Of a stretch of 64,000 nucleotides of DNA, positions 9,016-18,381 are shown piece after piece. This DNA is from Alteromonas sp. CI.11.F.A3 (GTDB taxonomy: Bacteria; Pseudomonadota; Gammaproteobacteria; Enterobacterales; Alteromonadaceae), in the NCBI RefSeq assembly GCF_032925565.1, contig NZ_CP136708.1:1302001-1366000 (forward strand). Reading direction: 5' to 3'. A model generated the notes under the pieces. It saw nothing but the letters and a program-made list of their open reading frames with translations. It was not told where the DNA came from and searched no databases. The first letter of the stretch is position 1; each line of letters starts with the position of its first letter. Made by a program: the position numbers and the translations under genes.

Positions 9016-9031
9016 AATGGTATTACCAATT
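9016..9031. promoter_or_regulatory. Probable PdhR operator upstream of pdhR
   Basis: AATGGTATTACCAATT carries the palindromic half-sites TGGT-N3-ACCA of the PdhR box known from E. coli. It is about 70 bases before the pdhR start, so negative autoregulation by PdhR, relieved by pyruvate, is expected. Confidence 0.75.
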
Positions 9032-9099
9032 GTGACTGTAGACCTTACTTGTTTACAAAATAGTCGCATACTCAAGTAAACGAAGGAATATAGTCACGC

Positions 9100-9846
9100 A
9101 TGCGTCAGCAGCGAAAAAAACTTGCCGATGTTATCACCGAGCAGCTTGAATCCATGATTTTGGATGGGAGCTTATTGGCAGGTCAGAAATTGCCACCAGA
9201 GCGTGAACTTGCGATTCAATTTGAGGTATCGCGACCTTCGTTACGAGAAGCCATTGGTAATCTCCAGGCCCGTGGATTAGTTGAGCGCAAGCAAGGGGGC
9301 GGCACGTTTGTAAACCGCAACCTCAACTCAGCTATGAAAGACCCGTTGATGGCGCTGGTAAGTAAACGGCCTGAAACTCAGTTTGATTTACTTGAGTTTC
9401 GTCATGCCCTAGAAGGTATGGCGGCGTATTACGCAGCGCTTCGTGGGCAACCTGAAGATTATGAAGCACTGAAAAATGCGCTTAATGAACTGCCCACGCC
9501 AGCCCCCGAAGAAAGTAAGCGGGAACAAGCTGAAGCGCTAGGTAAGTTCTACATCATTATGGCAAGAGCATCCCATAACATGGTGCTTTTACATGTAATG
9601 AGCACCATGCAGAGTATGCTGGTGGAAAACATTGAACGTAACTTTGACATGTTAGCGACTCACCCCGATGCAGTGGCCGATATTGCTCGTCAAAGACGAG
9701 AAATCGTTGAGGCTATCGCGGCAAGGGATCCAGAAGCGGCACGTCAGGCGTGTAATACGCACCTTGCGTTCATTGAAAAGACACTATTAACCATTAATCA
9801 ACGTGACACCCGTGTACAACGTGCGTTACGACGATTAGAAATTTAA
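9100..9846 (+). CDS. pdhR: Pyruvate dehydrogenase complex repressor PdhR (GntR/FadR family)
   Basis: 248 residues. The N-terminal GntR winged helix is visible in LPPERELAIQFEVSRPSLRE, followed by GLVERKQGGGTFVN. A FadR-type all-helical effector domain (FCD) starts at about residue 90 with FDLLEFRHALEGMAAYYAA. PdhR represses the pdh genes and releases DNA on binding pyruvate. It lies directly upstream of aceE-aceF-lpd in the same orientation, as in E. coli, and a PdhR-type operator precedes it. Confidence 0.95.
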   Translation: MRQQRKKLADVITEQLESMILDGSLLAGQKLPPERELAIQFEVSRPSLREAIGNLQARGLVERKQGGGTFVNRNLNSAMKDPLMALVSKRPETQFDLLEFRHALEGMAAYYAALRGQPEDYEALKNALNELPTPAPEESKREQAEALGKFYIIMARASHNMVLLHVMSTMQSMLVENIERNFDMLATHPDAVADIARQRREIVEAIAARDPEAARQACNTHLAFIEKTLLTINQRDTRVQRALRRLEI

Positions 9847-9981
9847 CATGCCTTCTTGTTTACCCAGTTTTATGAGGCGTGATTATATAAGCAGAGGCTT
9901 AAAGCGAATTTTAGCTACTGCGATAGGCAAAAAGCACAGGTGAGCCATTAAGGGTCACAGCGAGTACAACGTAATTTGGTC

Positions 9982-10015
9982 ATTCTTCTTTCGATAATTA
10001 GGTCGAAGGAAGAAT
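9982..10015 (+). promoter_or_regulatory. Hairpin in the aceE leader
   Basis: A 13-bp stem with one G-T pair (ATTCTTCTTTCGA / TCGAAGGAAGAAT, 8-base loop) ends about 33 bases before the aceE start, with no T run. It could be an mRNA-stabilising or regulatory leader structure. The gap 9847-10048 shows no gene. Confidence 0.45.
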
Positions 10016-10048
10016 TCTCTATATATAAAGCAAAAATAGGATGGCACC

Positions 10049-12724
10049 ATGACTGATATGATGCACCAAGATGTGGATCCTCAAGAAACTAAAGAGTGGA
10101 TTGACGCTCTTGAATCTGTTTTGGAAGAGGAAGGTGTAGAACGCGCCCATTATCTACTCGAGAAACTTATTGATAAGGCTCGTCGTAGCGGAGCGCACTT
10201 ACCGTACGACGCCACCACAGCGTACATCAATACAATTCCTTCAGCGCAAGAGCCGAAAATGCCTGGCGACCTAACGATTGAAGCGCGTATTCGTGCTGCT
10301 ATTCGTTGGAATGCATTGATGATTGTATTACGTGCTTCTAAGAAAGACTTAGAGCTTGGTGGTCACATTGGTAGTTTTGCGTCATCTGCCATGCTATACG
10401 ATGTTGGTTTTAACCACTTCTTTAAAGCGCCTACAGAAAATGCTGGCGGCGACTTTATTTTTGCCCAAGGTCACATATCTCCGGGTATTTATGCTCGTTC
10501 TTTCATTGAGGGTAACCTTTCTGAAGAACAGCTAAACAACTTCCGTCAAGAATGTGCTGGTGAAGGCTTATCTTCATACCCACACCCTCACTTGATGAAA
10601 GACTACTGGCAGTTCCCAACAGTATCGATGGGCTTAGGTCCACTTCAAGCCATCTATACTGCACGTTTCCTTAAGTACCTAACTAACCGTGGTATCAAAG
10701 ACTGTTCTGAACAGCGCGTATACTGCTACATGGGTGACGGTGAGTGTGATGAGCCAGAATCATTAGGTGCTATTGGTCTTGCGTCACGTGAAGGCCTAGA
10801 CAACCTAACTTTCGTTATCAACTGTAACCTACAGCGTCTAGACGGCCCGGTACGTGGTAACGGCAAAATTATCCAAGAACTTGAAGGCACATTCCGCGGC
10901 GCAGGCTGGGAAGTAGTCAAAGTTATTTGGGGCAGTTACTGGGATGAGCTTCTTGCCCGTGATAAATCAGGCAAACTTATTCAGTTGATGGGCGAAACCG
11001 TAGACGGTGAGTACCAGAACTGTAAAGCGAAGGGTGGTAAATACACTCGCGAAAACTTCTTCAACAAGTACCCAGAAACGGCTGCACTTGTAGCGAACAT
11101 GTCTGATGATGACATCTGGCGCTTGAACCGTGGTGGACACGATCCAGTTAAAGTCTTTGCTGCTTATCAAAAAGCGAAAGAAACCAAAGGTCGTCCAACG
11201 GTTATTCTTGCTAAAACCGTTAAAGGCTTTGGGTTAGGTGCTTCTGGTGAAGCCTTGAACATTGCGCATAACGTGAAGAAGATGGACGTTGATTCACTTA
11301 AAGTATTCCGCGATCGTTTCAACATTCCAATCGCTGATGAGAAGATTGAAGAGCTACCTTACTTCAAGTTCCCTGAAGACAGTGAAGAAATGAAGTACTT
11401 GCGCGAGCGTCGTGAGTCTTTAGGCGGCTACTTGCCTTCTCGTAGAGAACAAGCAGAAGAACAACTTGAAGTACCTGAACTAAAAGCATTCGATGCAATC
11501 TTGAAAGGTTCTGGCGATCGTTCAGTATCGTCTACTATGACCTTTGTTCGCGTACTTAATGCGTTGTTGAAAGACAAGAAAATTGGTAAGCGTATTGTGC
11601 CAATTATTCCTGATGAAGCACGTACATTCGGTATGGAAGGGCTTTTCCGCCAAGTGGGCATTTATGCTAACGAAGGCCAAAAGTACGTTCCACAAGATGC
11701 AGACCAAGTGGCTTACTATCGTGAAGATAAGAAAGGCCAGGTACTGCAGGAAGGGATTAACGAATTAGGTGCAATGGCATCGTGGGTAGCGGCGGGTACG
11801 TCTTACTCAACCTGTAACGCCACGACGATTCCGTTCTACATCTACTACTCAATGTTTGGTTTCCAACGTGTTGGCGATTTAGCATGGGCAGCAGGCGATA
11901 GCCAAGCAAGAGGCTTCTTGTTAGGTGCTACTGCAGGTAGAACAACATTGAACGGTGAAGGTCTACAGCACCAAGATGGTCATTCACATGTTCAAGCGAA
12001 CCTGATTCCGAACTGTGTAACTTACGATCCAACTTACGGATACGAAGTGGCTGTTATCGTACAAGACGGTTTACGCCGCATGTATGGCAACAACGAAAAC
12101 GTATTCTATTACCTAACATTGATGAACGAGAACTACCAACACCCAGCTATGCCTGAAGGTGATGACGTAGCAGATCAAATCATTAAAGGTATTTATAAGC
12201 TTGAACGAGTTGAAAACAAGAAGACCAAGACCAATGTACAGTTAATGGGCTCGGGAACTATCTTGAATGAAGTACGTAAAGCGGCACAAATTCTTTGTGA
12301 TGACTACAACGTTTCTTCAGACGTTTACTCGGTAACCTCGTTCAACGAATTGGCTCGCGAAGGTCAAGAAGTGGCGCGCTGGAACATGTTGAACCCAGAA
12401 GCCGATCAGAAAACCGCTTATGTTGGTCAGGTAATCACGAAAGATGCAGGTCCTGCTATTTCTGCGACCGACTACGTGAAGAACTACTCTGATCAGGTTC
12501 GTGCATTTATCGATACTGATTACCGCTGCCTAGGTACTGATGGCTTTGGTAGAAGTGATAGCCGTGAAAACTTGCGTACTCACTTTGAAGTCAATGCTGC
12601 ATACATTGTAGTGGCTTCATTGTACGAATTGGCGCAACGCGGTGAGTTCGATAAGAAAGATGTTGCCGAAGCGATTAAACGTTTTGATATTAACGTTGAA
12701 AAATTAAACCCACTTTACGCGTAG
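10049..12724 (+). CDS. aceE: Pyruvate dehydrogenase E1 component AceE (homodimeric type)
   Basis: 891 residues, the length of the gammaproteobacterial homodimeric E1 (E. coli 887). It decarboxylates pyruvate with thiamine diphosphate and passes the acetyl group to E2 lipoyl domains. The ThDP/Mg motif is GDGECDEPES followed about 30 residues later by NCNLQRLDGPVRGNGK. SFASSAMLYDVGFNHFF and GHISPGIYARSF near the N terminus are also family hallmarks. A good AGGAT ribosome site lies 7 bases before ATG 10049. It is first in the aceE-aceF-lpdA cluster, 26 bases before aceF. Confidence 0.98.
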   Translation: MTDMMHQDVDPQETKEWIDALESVLEEEGVERAHYLLEKLIDKARRSGAHLPYDATTAYINTIPSAQEPKMPGDLTIEARIRAAIRWNALMIVLRASKKDLELGGHIGSFASSAMLYDVGFNHFFKAPTENAGGDFIFAQGHISPGIYARSFIEGNLSEEQLNNFRQECAGEGLSSYPHPHLMKDYWQFPTVSMGLGPLQAIYTARFLKYLTNRGIKDCSEQRVYCYMGDGECDEPESLGAIGLASREGLDNLTFVINCNLQRLDGPVRGNGKIIQELEGTFRGAGWEVVKVIWGSYWDELLARDKSGKLIQLMGETVDGEYQNCKAKGGKYTRENFFNKYPETAALVANMSDDDIWRLNRGGHDPVKVFAAYQKAKETKGRPTVILAKTVKGFGLGASGEALNIAHNVKKMDVDSLKVFRDRFNIPIADEKIEELPYFKFPEDSEEMKYLRERRESLGGYLPSRREQAEEQLEVPELKAFDAILKGSGDRSVSSTMTFVRVLNALLKDKKIGKRIVPIIPDEARTFGMEGLFRQVGIYANEGQKYVPQDADQVAYYREDKKGQVLQEGINELGAMASWVAAGTSYSTCNATTIPFYIYYSMFGFQRVGDLAWAAGDSQARGFLLGATAGRTTLNGEGLQHQDGHSHVQANLIPNCVTYDPTYGYEVAVIVQDGLRRMYGNNENVFYYLTLMNENYQHPAMPEGDDVADQIIKGIYKLERVENKKTKTNVQLMGSGTILNEVRKAAQILCDDYNVSSDVYSVTSFNELAREGQEVARWNMLNPEADQKTAYVGQVITKDAGPAISATDYVKNYSDQVRAFIDTDYRCLGTDGFGRSDSRENLRTHFEVNAAYIVVASLYELAQRGEFDKKDVAEAIKRFDINVEKLNPLYA

Positions 12725-12750
12725 CCTCAGGCAGATAAGGTATTTTACAT

Positions 12751-14781
12751 ATGTCAGATATTCAAAAGATTATCGTACCCGATGTAGGCGGTGACGAAGT
12801 TGAAGTTATCGAGCTATGTGTTGCCGTAGGCGACACCATTGATGCAGATGAAGGCGTTGTTACCGTAGAAAGTGACAAAGCCTCTATGGATATTCCTGCA
12901 CCATTTGAAGGTGAGATTGTTAGCTTGTCTGTTGCTGTTGGCGACAAGATTAAAGAAGGCGATGTTATCGGCGAAATGAAAAAAGCAGGTGGCGAAGAAG
13001 CCTCTTCAGAAGAGAAAGATGAGCCAGCTCAAGAAGCGCCTGCTAAAGAAGAGTCAAAAGAAGCACCAAAAGAAGAAAGCAAATCAGAAGCGGCACCAGC
13101 ATCATCAGGTGGCGGTGAAGTGATAGAAGTTGCGGTTCCTGATATTGGTGACGATGGCGAAGTAGACGTTATTGATGTATTGGTTTCTGTAGGCGATACC
13201 ATCGAGAAAGAAGATGGGCTTATTACGCTAGAAACCGATAAAGCGACGATGGATGTGCCTTCTACTCACGCAGGTACGGTGAAAGAAGTGTTCATCAGCA
13301 CTGGCGATAAAGTGAAAGAAGGTACGCTAGTTATTAAACTAGAAACCGCCGGAAGTGGTGAAGCAGCTAGCAGCGATGCGCCTGCGCAATCAAGTTCTGA
13401 AAAAGCGGCACCTGCGGCCGACTCTTCTTCTGATGAAGCAGCTTCAGATCAATCTTCAGAGAATACAGCCGGCGGCGTAGTAGAAGTTGAAGTACCTGAT
13501 ATCGGTGAAGATGGCGAAGTAGACGTTATCGATGTATTAGTTTCTGTGGGCGACACCATTGAAAAAGAAGATGGTCTTATTACCCTTGAAACTGATAAAG
13601 CGACAATGGATGTTCCCTCTACCCATGCAGGTACAGTAAAAGAAGTATTCATTAAAGCCGGTGACAAAGTTAAGCAAGGTACGCTAGTTATCAAACTAGA
13701 AACCGCTGGAAGCGACGATGCTGCAAGTGCAGCACCTGCTCCTAAGAAAGCGGAATCGGCCCCTGAGAAGCCAAAAGCGGCTGAAAAACCAGCCGCTCAG
13801 AATAAGTCACCTGTACCAGCACAAGAAGCGCCAGCGCCTAAAGGCAATGGCAAAGCACATGCTTCACCTTCTGTGCGCCGCGTAGCGAGAGAGTTTGGTG
13901 TAGACCTTACCCTTGTTAATGGCTCAGGGCCTAAGAATCGTATTCTTAAAGAAGACGTTCAGGCTTACGTGAAAGCTGAGCTTGCTAAGCCTAAAGGTAA
14001 TGCAAGCAGTGCAGCTGCCCCAGCAGGCGATAACGTACTTCAAATTGTGCCGGTTAAACCTGTCGATCACAGCAAGTTTGGTGAAGTTGAAGAAGTTAAG
14101 CTGTCGCGTATTCAGAAGATTTCTGGTCCATTCTTACACCGTAACTGGGCGACTATCCCTCATGTAACACAGTTTGATGAGGCTGATATCACCGACGTAG
14201 AAGCGTTCCGTAAAGAACAAAATGCGTACCATGCGAAAATTAAGTCTGGCCTTAAAATTACGCCACTTGTATTCGTTATGAAAGCGGTAGCTAAAGCGCT
14301 AGAGAAATACGAAATATTCAACTCTTCGCTTTCTGATGATGGTGAAAGCTTGATCATCAAGAAATTCATCAACATTGGTATTGCGGTTGAAACGCCTGGT
14401 GGTTTAGTGGTTCCTGTTATCAAAGATGTAAACAAGAAAGGGATTGAGCAGTTGTCTCAAGAGCTGATTGAAACGTCTAAGAAAGCCCGTGACGGCAAAC
14501 TGAAGTCTTCAGACATGCAAGGTGGTACGTTCACTATTTCTAGCTTAGGCGGAATTGGTGGTACAGCGTTTACGCCAATTGTTAACGCCCCTGAGGTTGC
14601 TATCTTAGGTGTGTCTAAGTCTGATATGAAACCGAAGTGGAATGGTAGCGAGTTTGAACCTCGTCTTATGGTTCCATTAAGCTTGTCATACGACCATCGC
14701 GTTATTGATGGTGCGGTAGGTGCAAGGTTCTCCACAGAAGTGGCGGCAAACTTGACTGACTTGCGCAGAATTATACTTTAA
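12751..14781 (+). CDS. aceF: Dihydrolipoyl acetyltransferase E2 AceF with three lipoyl domains
   Basis: 676 residues. There are three lipoyl domains, with lipoylated Lys at about K43, K164 and K283 (each in a DKA motif), joined by Ala/Pro/Glu/Ser-rich linkers. The peripheral-subunit-binding domain covers about 370-407 (SPSVRRVAREFGVDL). The C-terminal catalytic domain starts at about 440 and ends with the active-site SYDHRVIDGA. Lipoyl domains 2 and 3 share a run of 48 identical residues although their codons differ at many third positions; domain 1 is clearly divergent. E2 forms the core of the pyruvate dehydrogenase complex. Confidence 0.97.
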   Translation: MSDIQKIIVPDVGGDEVEVIELCVAVGDTIDADEGVVTVESDKASMDIPAPFEGEIVSLSVAVGDKIKEGDVIGEMKKAGGEEASSEEKDEPAQEAPAKEESKEAPKEESKSEAAPASSGGGEVIEVAVPDIGDDGEVDVIDVLVSVGDTIEKEDGLITLETDKATMDVPSTHAGTVKEVFISTGDKVKEGTLVIKLETAGSGEAASSDAPAQSSSEKAAPAADSSSDEAASDQSSENTAGGVVEVEVPDIGEDGEVDVIDVLVSVGDTIEKEDGLITLETDKATMDVPSTHAGTVKEVFIKAGDKVKQGTLVIKLETAGSDDAASAAPAPKKAESAPEKPKAAEKPAAQNKSPVPAQEAPAPKGNGKAHASPSVRRVAREFGVDLTLVNGSGPKNRILKEDVQAYVKAELAKPKGNASSAAAPAGDNVLQIVPVKPVDHSKFGEVEEVKLSRIQKISGPFLHRNWATIPHVTQFDEADITDVEAFRKEQNAYHAKIKSGLKITPLVFVMKAVAKALEKYEIFNSSLSDDGESLIIKKFINIGIAVETPGGLVVPVIKDVNKKGIEQLSQELIETSKKARDGKLKSSDMQGGTFTISSLGGIGGTAFTPIVNAPEVAILGVSKSDMKPKWNGSEFEPRLMVPLSLSYDHRVIDGAVGARFSTEVAANLTDLRRIIL

Positions 14782-14790
14782 ATCAAAATA

Positions 14791-14822
14791 CGAGAATGTT
14801 TGTTATATCATTAACATTCTCG
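14791..14822 (+). promoter_or_regulatory. Intercistronic hairpin between aceF and lpdA
   Basis: A perfect 10-bp stem CGAGAATGTT / AACATTCTCG with a 12-base loop just after the aceF stop, lacking a T run. It is more likely an mRNA 3' stabiliser or attenuator than a full terminator, and suggests that lpdA has its own promoter in the 128-base gap. Confidence 0.5.
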
Positions 14823-14909
14823 GTGATTTTATAAGCCCTTGGGGCAGTATTTAGGTTATGCTATTACGCACAAGGTGATAGCTAACAAAAAATAGGATTG
14901 AGGTTCACA

Positions 14910-16331
14910 ATGAGCGAAATTAAAACGCAATTAGTGGTACTGGGCGGCGGCCCTGGCGGTTACTCTGCAGCATTCCGTGCTGCCGATTTAGGCATCGAGA
15001 CCGTTATTGTTGATTCACGTGAAGTGCTAGGCGGCGTATGCCTTAACGTTGGTTGTATTCCTTCAAAAGCATTGCTTCACGTAGCGAAAGTAATGAAAGA
15101 AGCGAAGCACTTGGCTAGCCATGGTGTGACTTTTGGTGAGCCAAAAATTGACCTAGACAAAATTCGTGAATACAAAGACAGCGTTGTTAAGCAGCTAACA
15201 AACGGTCTTGGCGGCATGTCTAAAATGCGTAAAACCAAGCACGTTAAAGGTTACGGTAAATTTACCGGTGCTAATACCCTTGAAGTAAAAAATGGTGACG
15301 ACGTTACTACTATTACTTTTGAAAAAGCGATTATTGCAGCAGGTTCTGAACCAGTAAGCTTGCCGTTTATTCCAGAAGACGATCGTATCATCGATTCTAC
15401 TGGCGCTTTGGAAATGAAAGATATTCCAGAGAAAATGCTAGTACTTGGTGGCGGTATCATTGGCCTAGAAATGGGTACAGTGTACGAAGCACTAGGTTCA
15501 AAAATTGACGTTGTTGAATTTTTAGATCAGCTTATCCCAGCTGCTGATAAAGACATCATGAAAGTCTTTATGAAAGACTATAAAGAAAAATTCAACATCA
15601 TGCTTGAAACCAAAGTAACTGCGGTTGAAGCAAAAGAAGACGGCTTGTATGTAACGTTTGAAGGTAAAAATGCACCTTCAGAGCAAGTACGCTACGACAA
15701 AGTGTTAGTTGCTGTTGGACGTCGTCCAAACGGTAAAATGGTTGGCGCAGACACTGCTGGTGTTAACGTTGACGACCGTGGCTTTATTAACGTTGATAAG
15801 CAAATGCGTACTAACGTTGAACATATCTTCGCTATCGGTGACTTAGTAGGCCAACCTATGCTTGCGCATAAAGCGGTTCACGAAGGTCATGTTGCTGCTG
15901 AAGTTATTGCCGGACAGAAACATTACTTCGACCCACGTGGTATTCCTTCAGTAGCGTACACTGAGCCGGAAGTTGCCTGGGTTGGTGTTACCGAGAAAGA
16001 AGCGAAAGAGCAAGGTTTAAGCTACGAAACAGCCGTATTCCCATGGGCTGCTTCAGGTCGCGCCATTGCCTCTGATGCCACTAACGGTATGACTAAAATG
16101 ATTTTTGAAAAAGACACCGGTCGTGTACTTGGTGGCGCAATGGTAGGAACTAACGCTGGCGAAATGCTTGGCGAAATTGGTCTTGCTGTTGAAATGGGCG
16201 CAGACGCTGAAGATGTTGCATTAACTATTCACGCTCACCCAACGCTAAACGAGTCAATCGGCCTAGCGTCTGAAATTTTCGAAGGTAGTATTACCGATTT
16301 GCCTAACGCTAAGGCAAAGAAAAAGAAGTAA
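14910..16331 (+). CDS. lpdA: Dihydrolipoamide dehydrogenase E3
   Basis: 473 residues from ATG 14910, preceded by GAGG at a 6-base distance. A TTG start 12 bases earlier is possible but less likely. The FAD-binding GGGPGG motif is at the N terminus, the redox disulfide is in CLNVGCIPSK, the NAD-binding GGGIIGLEMG lies mid-protein, and the C-terminal His-Glu pair sits in HAHPTLNES. E3 reoxidises dihydrolipoamide for the pyruvate and 2-oxoglutarate dehydrogenases and for the glycine cleavage system, whose genes gcvT, gcvH and gcvP also lie in this window. It ends the pdh cluster before a strong terminator. Confidence 0.97.
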   Translation: MSEIKTQLVVLGGGPGGYSAAFRAADLGIETVIVDSREVLGGVCLNVGCIPSKALLHVAKVMKEAKHLASHGVTFGEPKIDLDKIREYKDSVVKQLTNGLGGMSKMRKTKHVKGYGKFTGANTLEVKNGDDVTTITFEKAIIAAGSEPVSLPFIPEDDRIIDSTGALEMKDIPEKMLVLGGGIIGLEMGTVYEALGSKIDVVEFLDQLIPAADKDIMKVFMKDYKEKFNIMLETKVTAVEAKEDGLYVTFEGKNAPSEQVRYDKVLVAVGRRPNGKMVGADTAGVNVDDRGFINVDKQMRTNVEHIFAIGDLVGQPMLAHKAVHEGHVAAEVIAGQKHYFDPRGIPSVAYTEPEVAWVGVTEKEAKEQGLSYETAVFPWAASGRAIASDATNGMTKMIFEKDTGRVLGGAMVGTNAGEMLGEIGLAVEMGADAEDVALTIHAHPTLNESIGLASEIFEGSITDLPNAKAKKKK

Positions 16332-16351
16332 GTTAGCTTAGTAGTTAACGC

Positions 16352-16379
16352 AAAAACCCGCCATTTGGCGGGTTTTTTT
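16352..16379 (+). terminator. Intrinsic terminator after lpdA
   Basis: An 8-bp GC-rich stem AACCCGCC / GGCGGGTT with an ATTT loop, followed by a run of T. It closes the pdh cluster 20 bases after the lpdA stop. Confidence 0.92.
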
Positions 16380-16466
16380 ATTTTTAGCGAAGCTAACTTG
16401 GCGTAATGCAAAGGTAGCGCCTATTATTAGTGAAGGTAGTTAGCAGTTAGTTTTAAACGAGACAAA

Positions 16467-16913
16467 ATGGTCCCGAGCAACATTCATACTATTGGAAAAA
16501 ACACCTCTCATGCAGAAACCAAACACGCCGAATATGATATTGCGCTCATAGGTAGTGTGCTACGTGTAGACGGACGAGGCGTGGTTAATGAAGAGATTTT
16601 AAAGCAATATCATAACGACGTAAAAGATATTGTTATTAGCCTTAAAGGGCAAAAATGGGGCTTTCTTGGCTTTGTTCTTGGCACGGGTATTTTAACCCCA
16701 GCAGCAGAAACTATCCTGATAGACTCAATTAAACTTCGCAAAATATACGGTATGTCAGCCTGCGCTTTAGTGGTTAACAACGCTGACATTCCAGCGCTGG
16801 TGCAAAGTCAGTTTGAGCGGGTGTATTTGGCAGCCGAAATCGACTATTTCTTTTGTGTTGATGAAAAAGATGGATTAGCGTGGCTTGCCAGTAAAGGGTG
16901 TAAGTACAAGTAA
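16467..16913 (+). CDS. Hypothetical protein with a possible STAS/SpoIIAA-like fold
   Basis: A 148-residue protein without signal peptide or membrane segment. I do not recognise a characterised family. The alternating beta/alpha pattern and the ending YFFCVDEKDGLAWLASKG resemble the closing helix of STAS-like (SpoIIAA-like) proteins, where an F-x-(D/E)-x-x-A-x-x-W-L pattern is usual. That is a weak structural guess, not an assignment. The gene stands alone between the lpdA terminator and a convergent LysR gene, with a GAGA ribosome site 7 bases before ATG 16467. Confidence 0.7.
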   Translation: MVPSNIHTIGKNTSHAETKHAEYDIALIGSVLRVDGRGVVNEEILKQYHNDVKDIVISLKGQKWGFLGFVLGTGILTPAAETILIDSIKLRKIYGMSACALVVNNADIPALVQSQFERVYLAAEIDYFFCVDEKDGLAWLASKGCKYK

Positions 16914-16992
16914 CGCTAAGAGGGTAAAGCCGCCTATCACAGGGGTAATAGCGGCTTATCGCAAAGAGACACCAATAACGCTTATCAAAACA

Positions 16993-18102
16993 CTATGCGG
17001 TTACTTTTCCTTTCGCATCATTCACGGCTTTATCTAAGTTCAGAATATCTGCTGTTTCGGCAACCTCTAATGCTTCATCATGCTTTATATGTGATGGTGT
17101 AAAGTCGCCGCTGTCCATATTATTACGCTGCGCCAAAAAACGCTTAACTGTCTCAGCGCAGTATGCTTTTCGACAACACTGAGATAGCAGCATTTCATGG
17201 CGTTCTACACGCTCTCGAATAAACTTCACGACGAGTTTGCGTAACCACTGTAATCCTGCGTCTAAGTCTTGGCGTTTGTGCCACATTACAGACATTGGTA
17301 AGCTTTTAATTTCAACGGGTGTTTCAAATACCGCAAGCTCACCAGAGAAAATTTCCTTCTCAACGACCAGTGATGGCGCAACACAAATCAAGTTACTTTC
17401 TTTTAGCAGCGGCGTGGCGTTGTAGAACTGATTGACCGACATGGCAATACGGCGTTTTAACCCCATGTTAGCTAATACCTGATCGGTAGGGCCGGTGACA
17501 TCACCTGTTACCGACACCAACAGGTGATCTGCGGCAATAAAGTCTTCAAGAGTAAGCTGTGCTTTAGCTAGCGGATGGTCGGGGCGCATCACCACTACCC
17601 AACTAGGATCTAATACGTGCTCGGTACGTATCACAGCATCTGGTTGATGATATTTAGAAAAGGTCAGCTCAGCTTCTGCGTCTTTTAAAACCTTATCAGT
17701 GCCTAAATCGTAACTGGGAATAGCGTGAATATTAATACCTGGCGCTTCATTTTCAATTACCTTGCGAAGCGGCCCCCACACCATGGCAACGATGCTATCG
17801 GTGGCTGATATACGAAAGGTACGCTTGGCCGTAGCAGGGTCAAATTCCGCCGGGCTGACGGCAACTTCAAGTTGCCCTAATGGGCCTTGAATTTGGCTCC
17901 ATAAGTTGGTGGCAAACGAGGTAGGTTGGATACCACGGCCATCCTTTACGAATAACTCGTCTTTCCATGCGGTACGCATGCGAGAAAGGGCGTTCGAGAC
18001 AGCTGGTTGGGTCATCGACAATCTATCAGCAGCTCGGGTAATCGCGCCCTCTGTCATGATGGCATCAAATATCATCAATAAATTTAAATCATGTGGACGC
18101 AT
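16993..18102 (-). CDS. LysR-family transcriptional regulator with C-terminal extension
   Basis: 369 residues. The N-terminal winged helix-turn-helix contains AADRLSMTQPAVSNALSRMR. The effector domain follows at about residue 95 (FRISATDSIVAMVWGPL) and the overall style is that of the NodD/LeuO-like subgroup. A normal LysR protein ends near residue 300; here about 65 further residues include the pair CCRKAYC and an acidic tail. The target is not evident; the divergent neighbour is an RND efflux operon 455 bases away. The start MRPHDLNLLMIFDAI is a typical LysR N terminus. Confidence 0.88.
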   Translation of the reverse strand: MRPHDLNLLMIFDAIMTEGAITRAADRLSMTQPAVSNALSRMRTAWKDELFVKDGRGIQPTSFATNLWSQIQGPLGQLEVAVSPAEFDPATAKRTFRISATDSIVAMVWGPLRKVIENEAPGINIHAIPSYDLGTDKVLKDAEAELTFSKYHQPDAVIRTEHVLDPSWVVVMRPDHPLAKAQLTLEDFIAADHLLVSVTGDVTGPTDQVLANMGLKRRIAMSVNQFYNATPLLKESNLICVAPSLVVEKEIFSGELAVFETPVEIKSLPMSVMWHKRQDLDAGLQWLRKLVVKFIRERVERHEMLLSQCCRKAYCAETVKRFLAQRNNMDSGDFTPSHIKHDEALEVAETADILNLDKAVNDAKGKVTA

Positions 18103-18150
18103 CAGTCTCTCCGGTTATTCGTAAATTAGTTCTGTACCAGTATATTAGGC

Positions 18151-18264
18151 CGAGCAGAGGAAATACGCCGTAAACACGTGGTAAACCCATCCATGGGCGC
18201 TCCGCAATCGCATCCATGCGATTGAGGGCTGCTTCACGTTTACGAGACACGTATTTCCTCACCT
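18151..18264. repeat. Large cruciform-like intergenic repeat, copy 2
   Basis: Outer arms GAGGAAATACG and CGTATTTCCTC pair perfectly and can extend to CGAG/CTCG. Inside are ACACGTGGTAAACCCATCC and two hairpins with CATCCATG centres (CCCAT/ATGGG and AATCGCAT/ATGCGATT). The core matches copy 3 almost base for base, while the outer arms are unrelated in sequence but still self-complementary. Confidence 0.88.
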
Positions 18265-18287
18265 CGTCCTTAGTACGATATAAAACC

Positions 18288-18381
18288 GAGGTAAGGAATA
18301 CTCCTTAAACACGCGGTGTACCCATCGCTTTTTATCACGTGAGTTTATCGCTACACGGCGCGTTTAAGTATTGTCTCTACC
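18288..18381. repeat. Degenerate cruciform-like repeat, copy 2b
   Basis: This has the recognisable ACACGCGGTGTACCCATC core and imperfect arms (AATACTCCTTAAACACGC / GCGCGTTTAAGTATT), but the CATCCATG hairpins have decayed. It lies 23 bases from copy 2, as if from tandem insertion or duplication. Confidence 0.6.
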
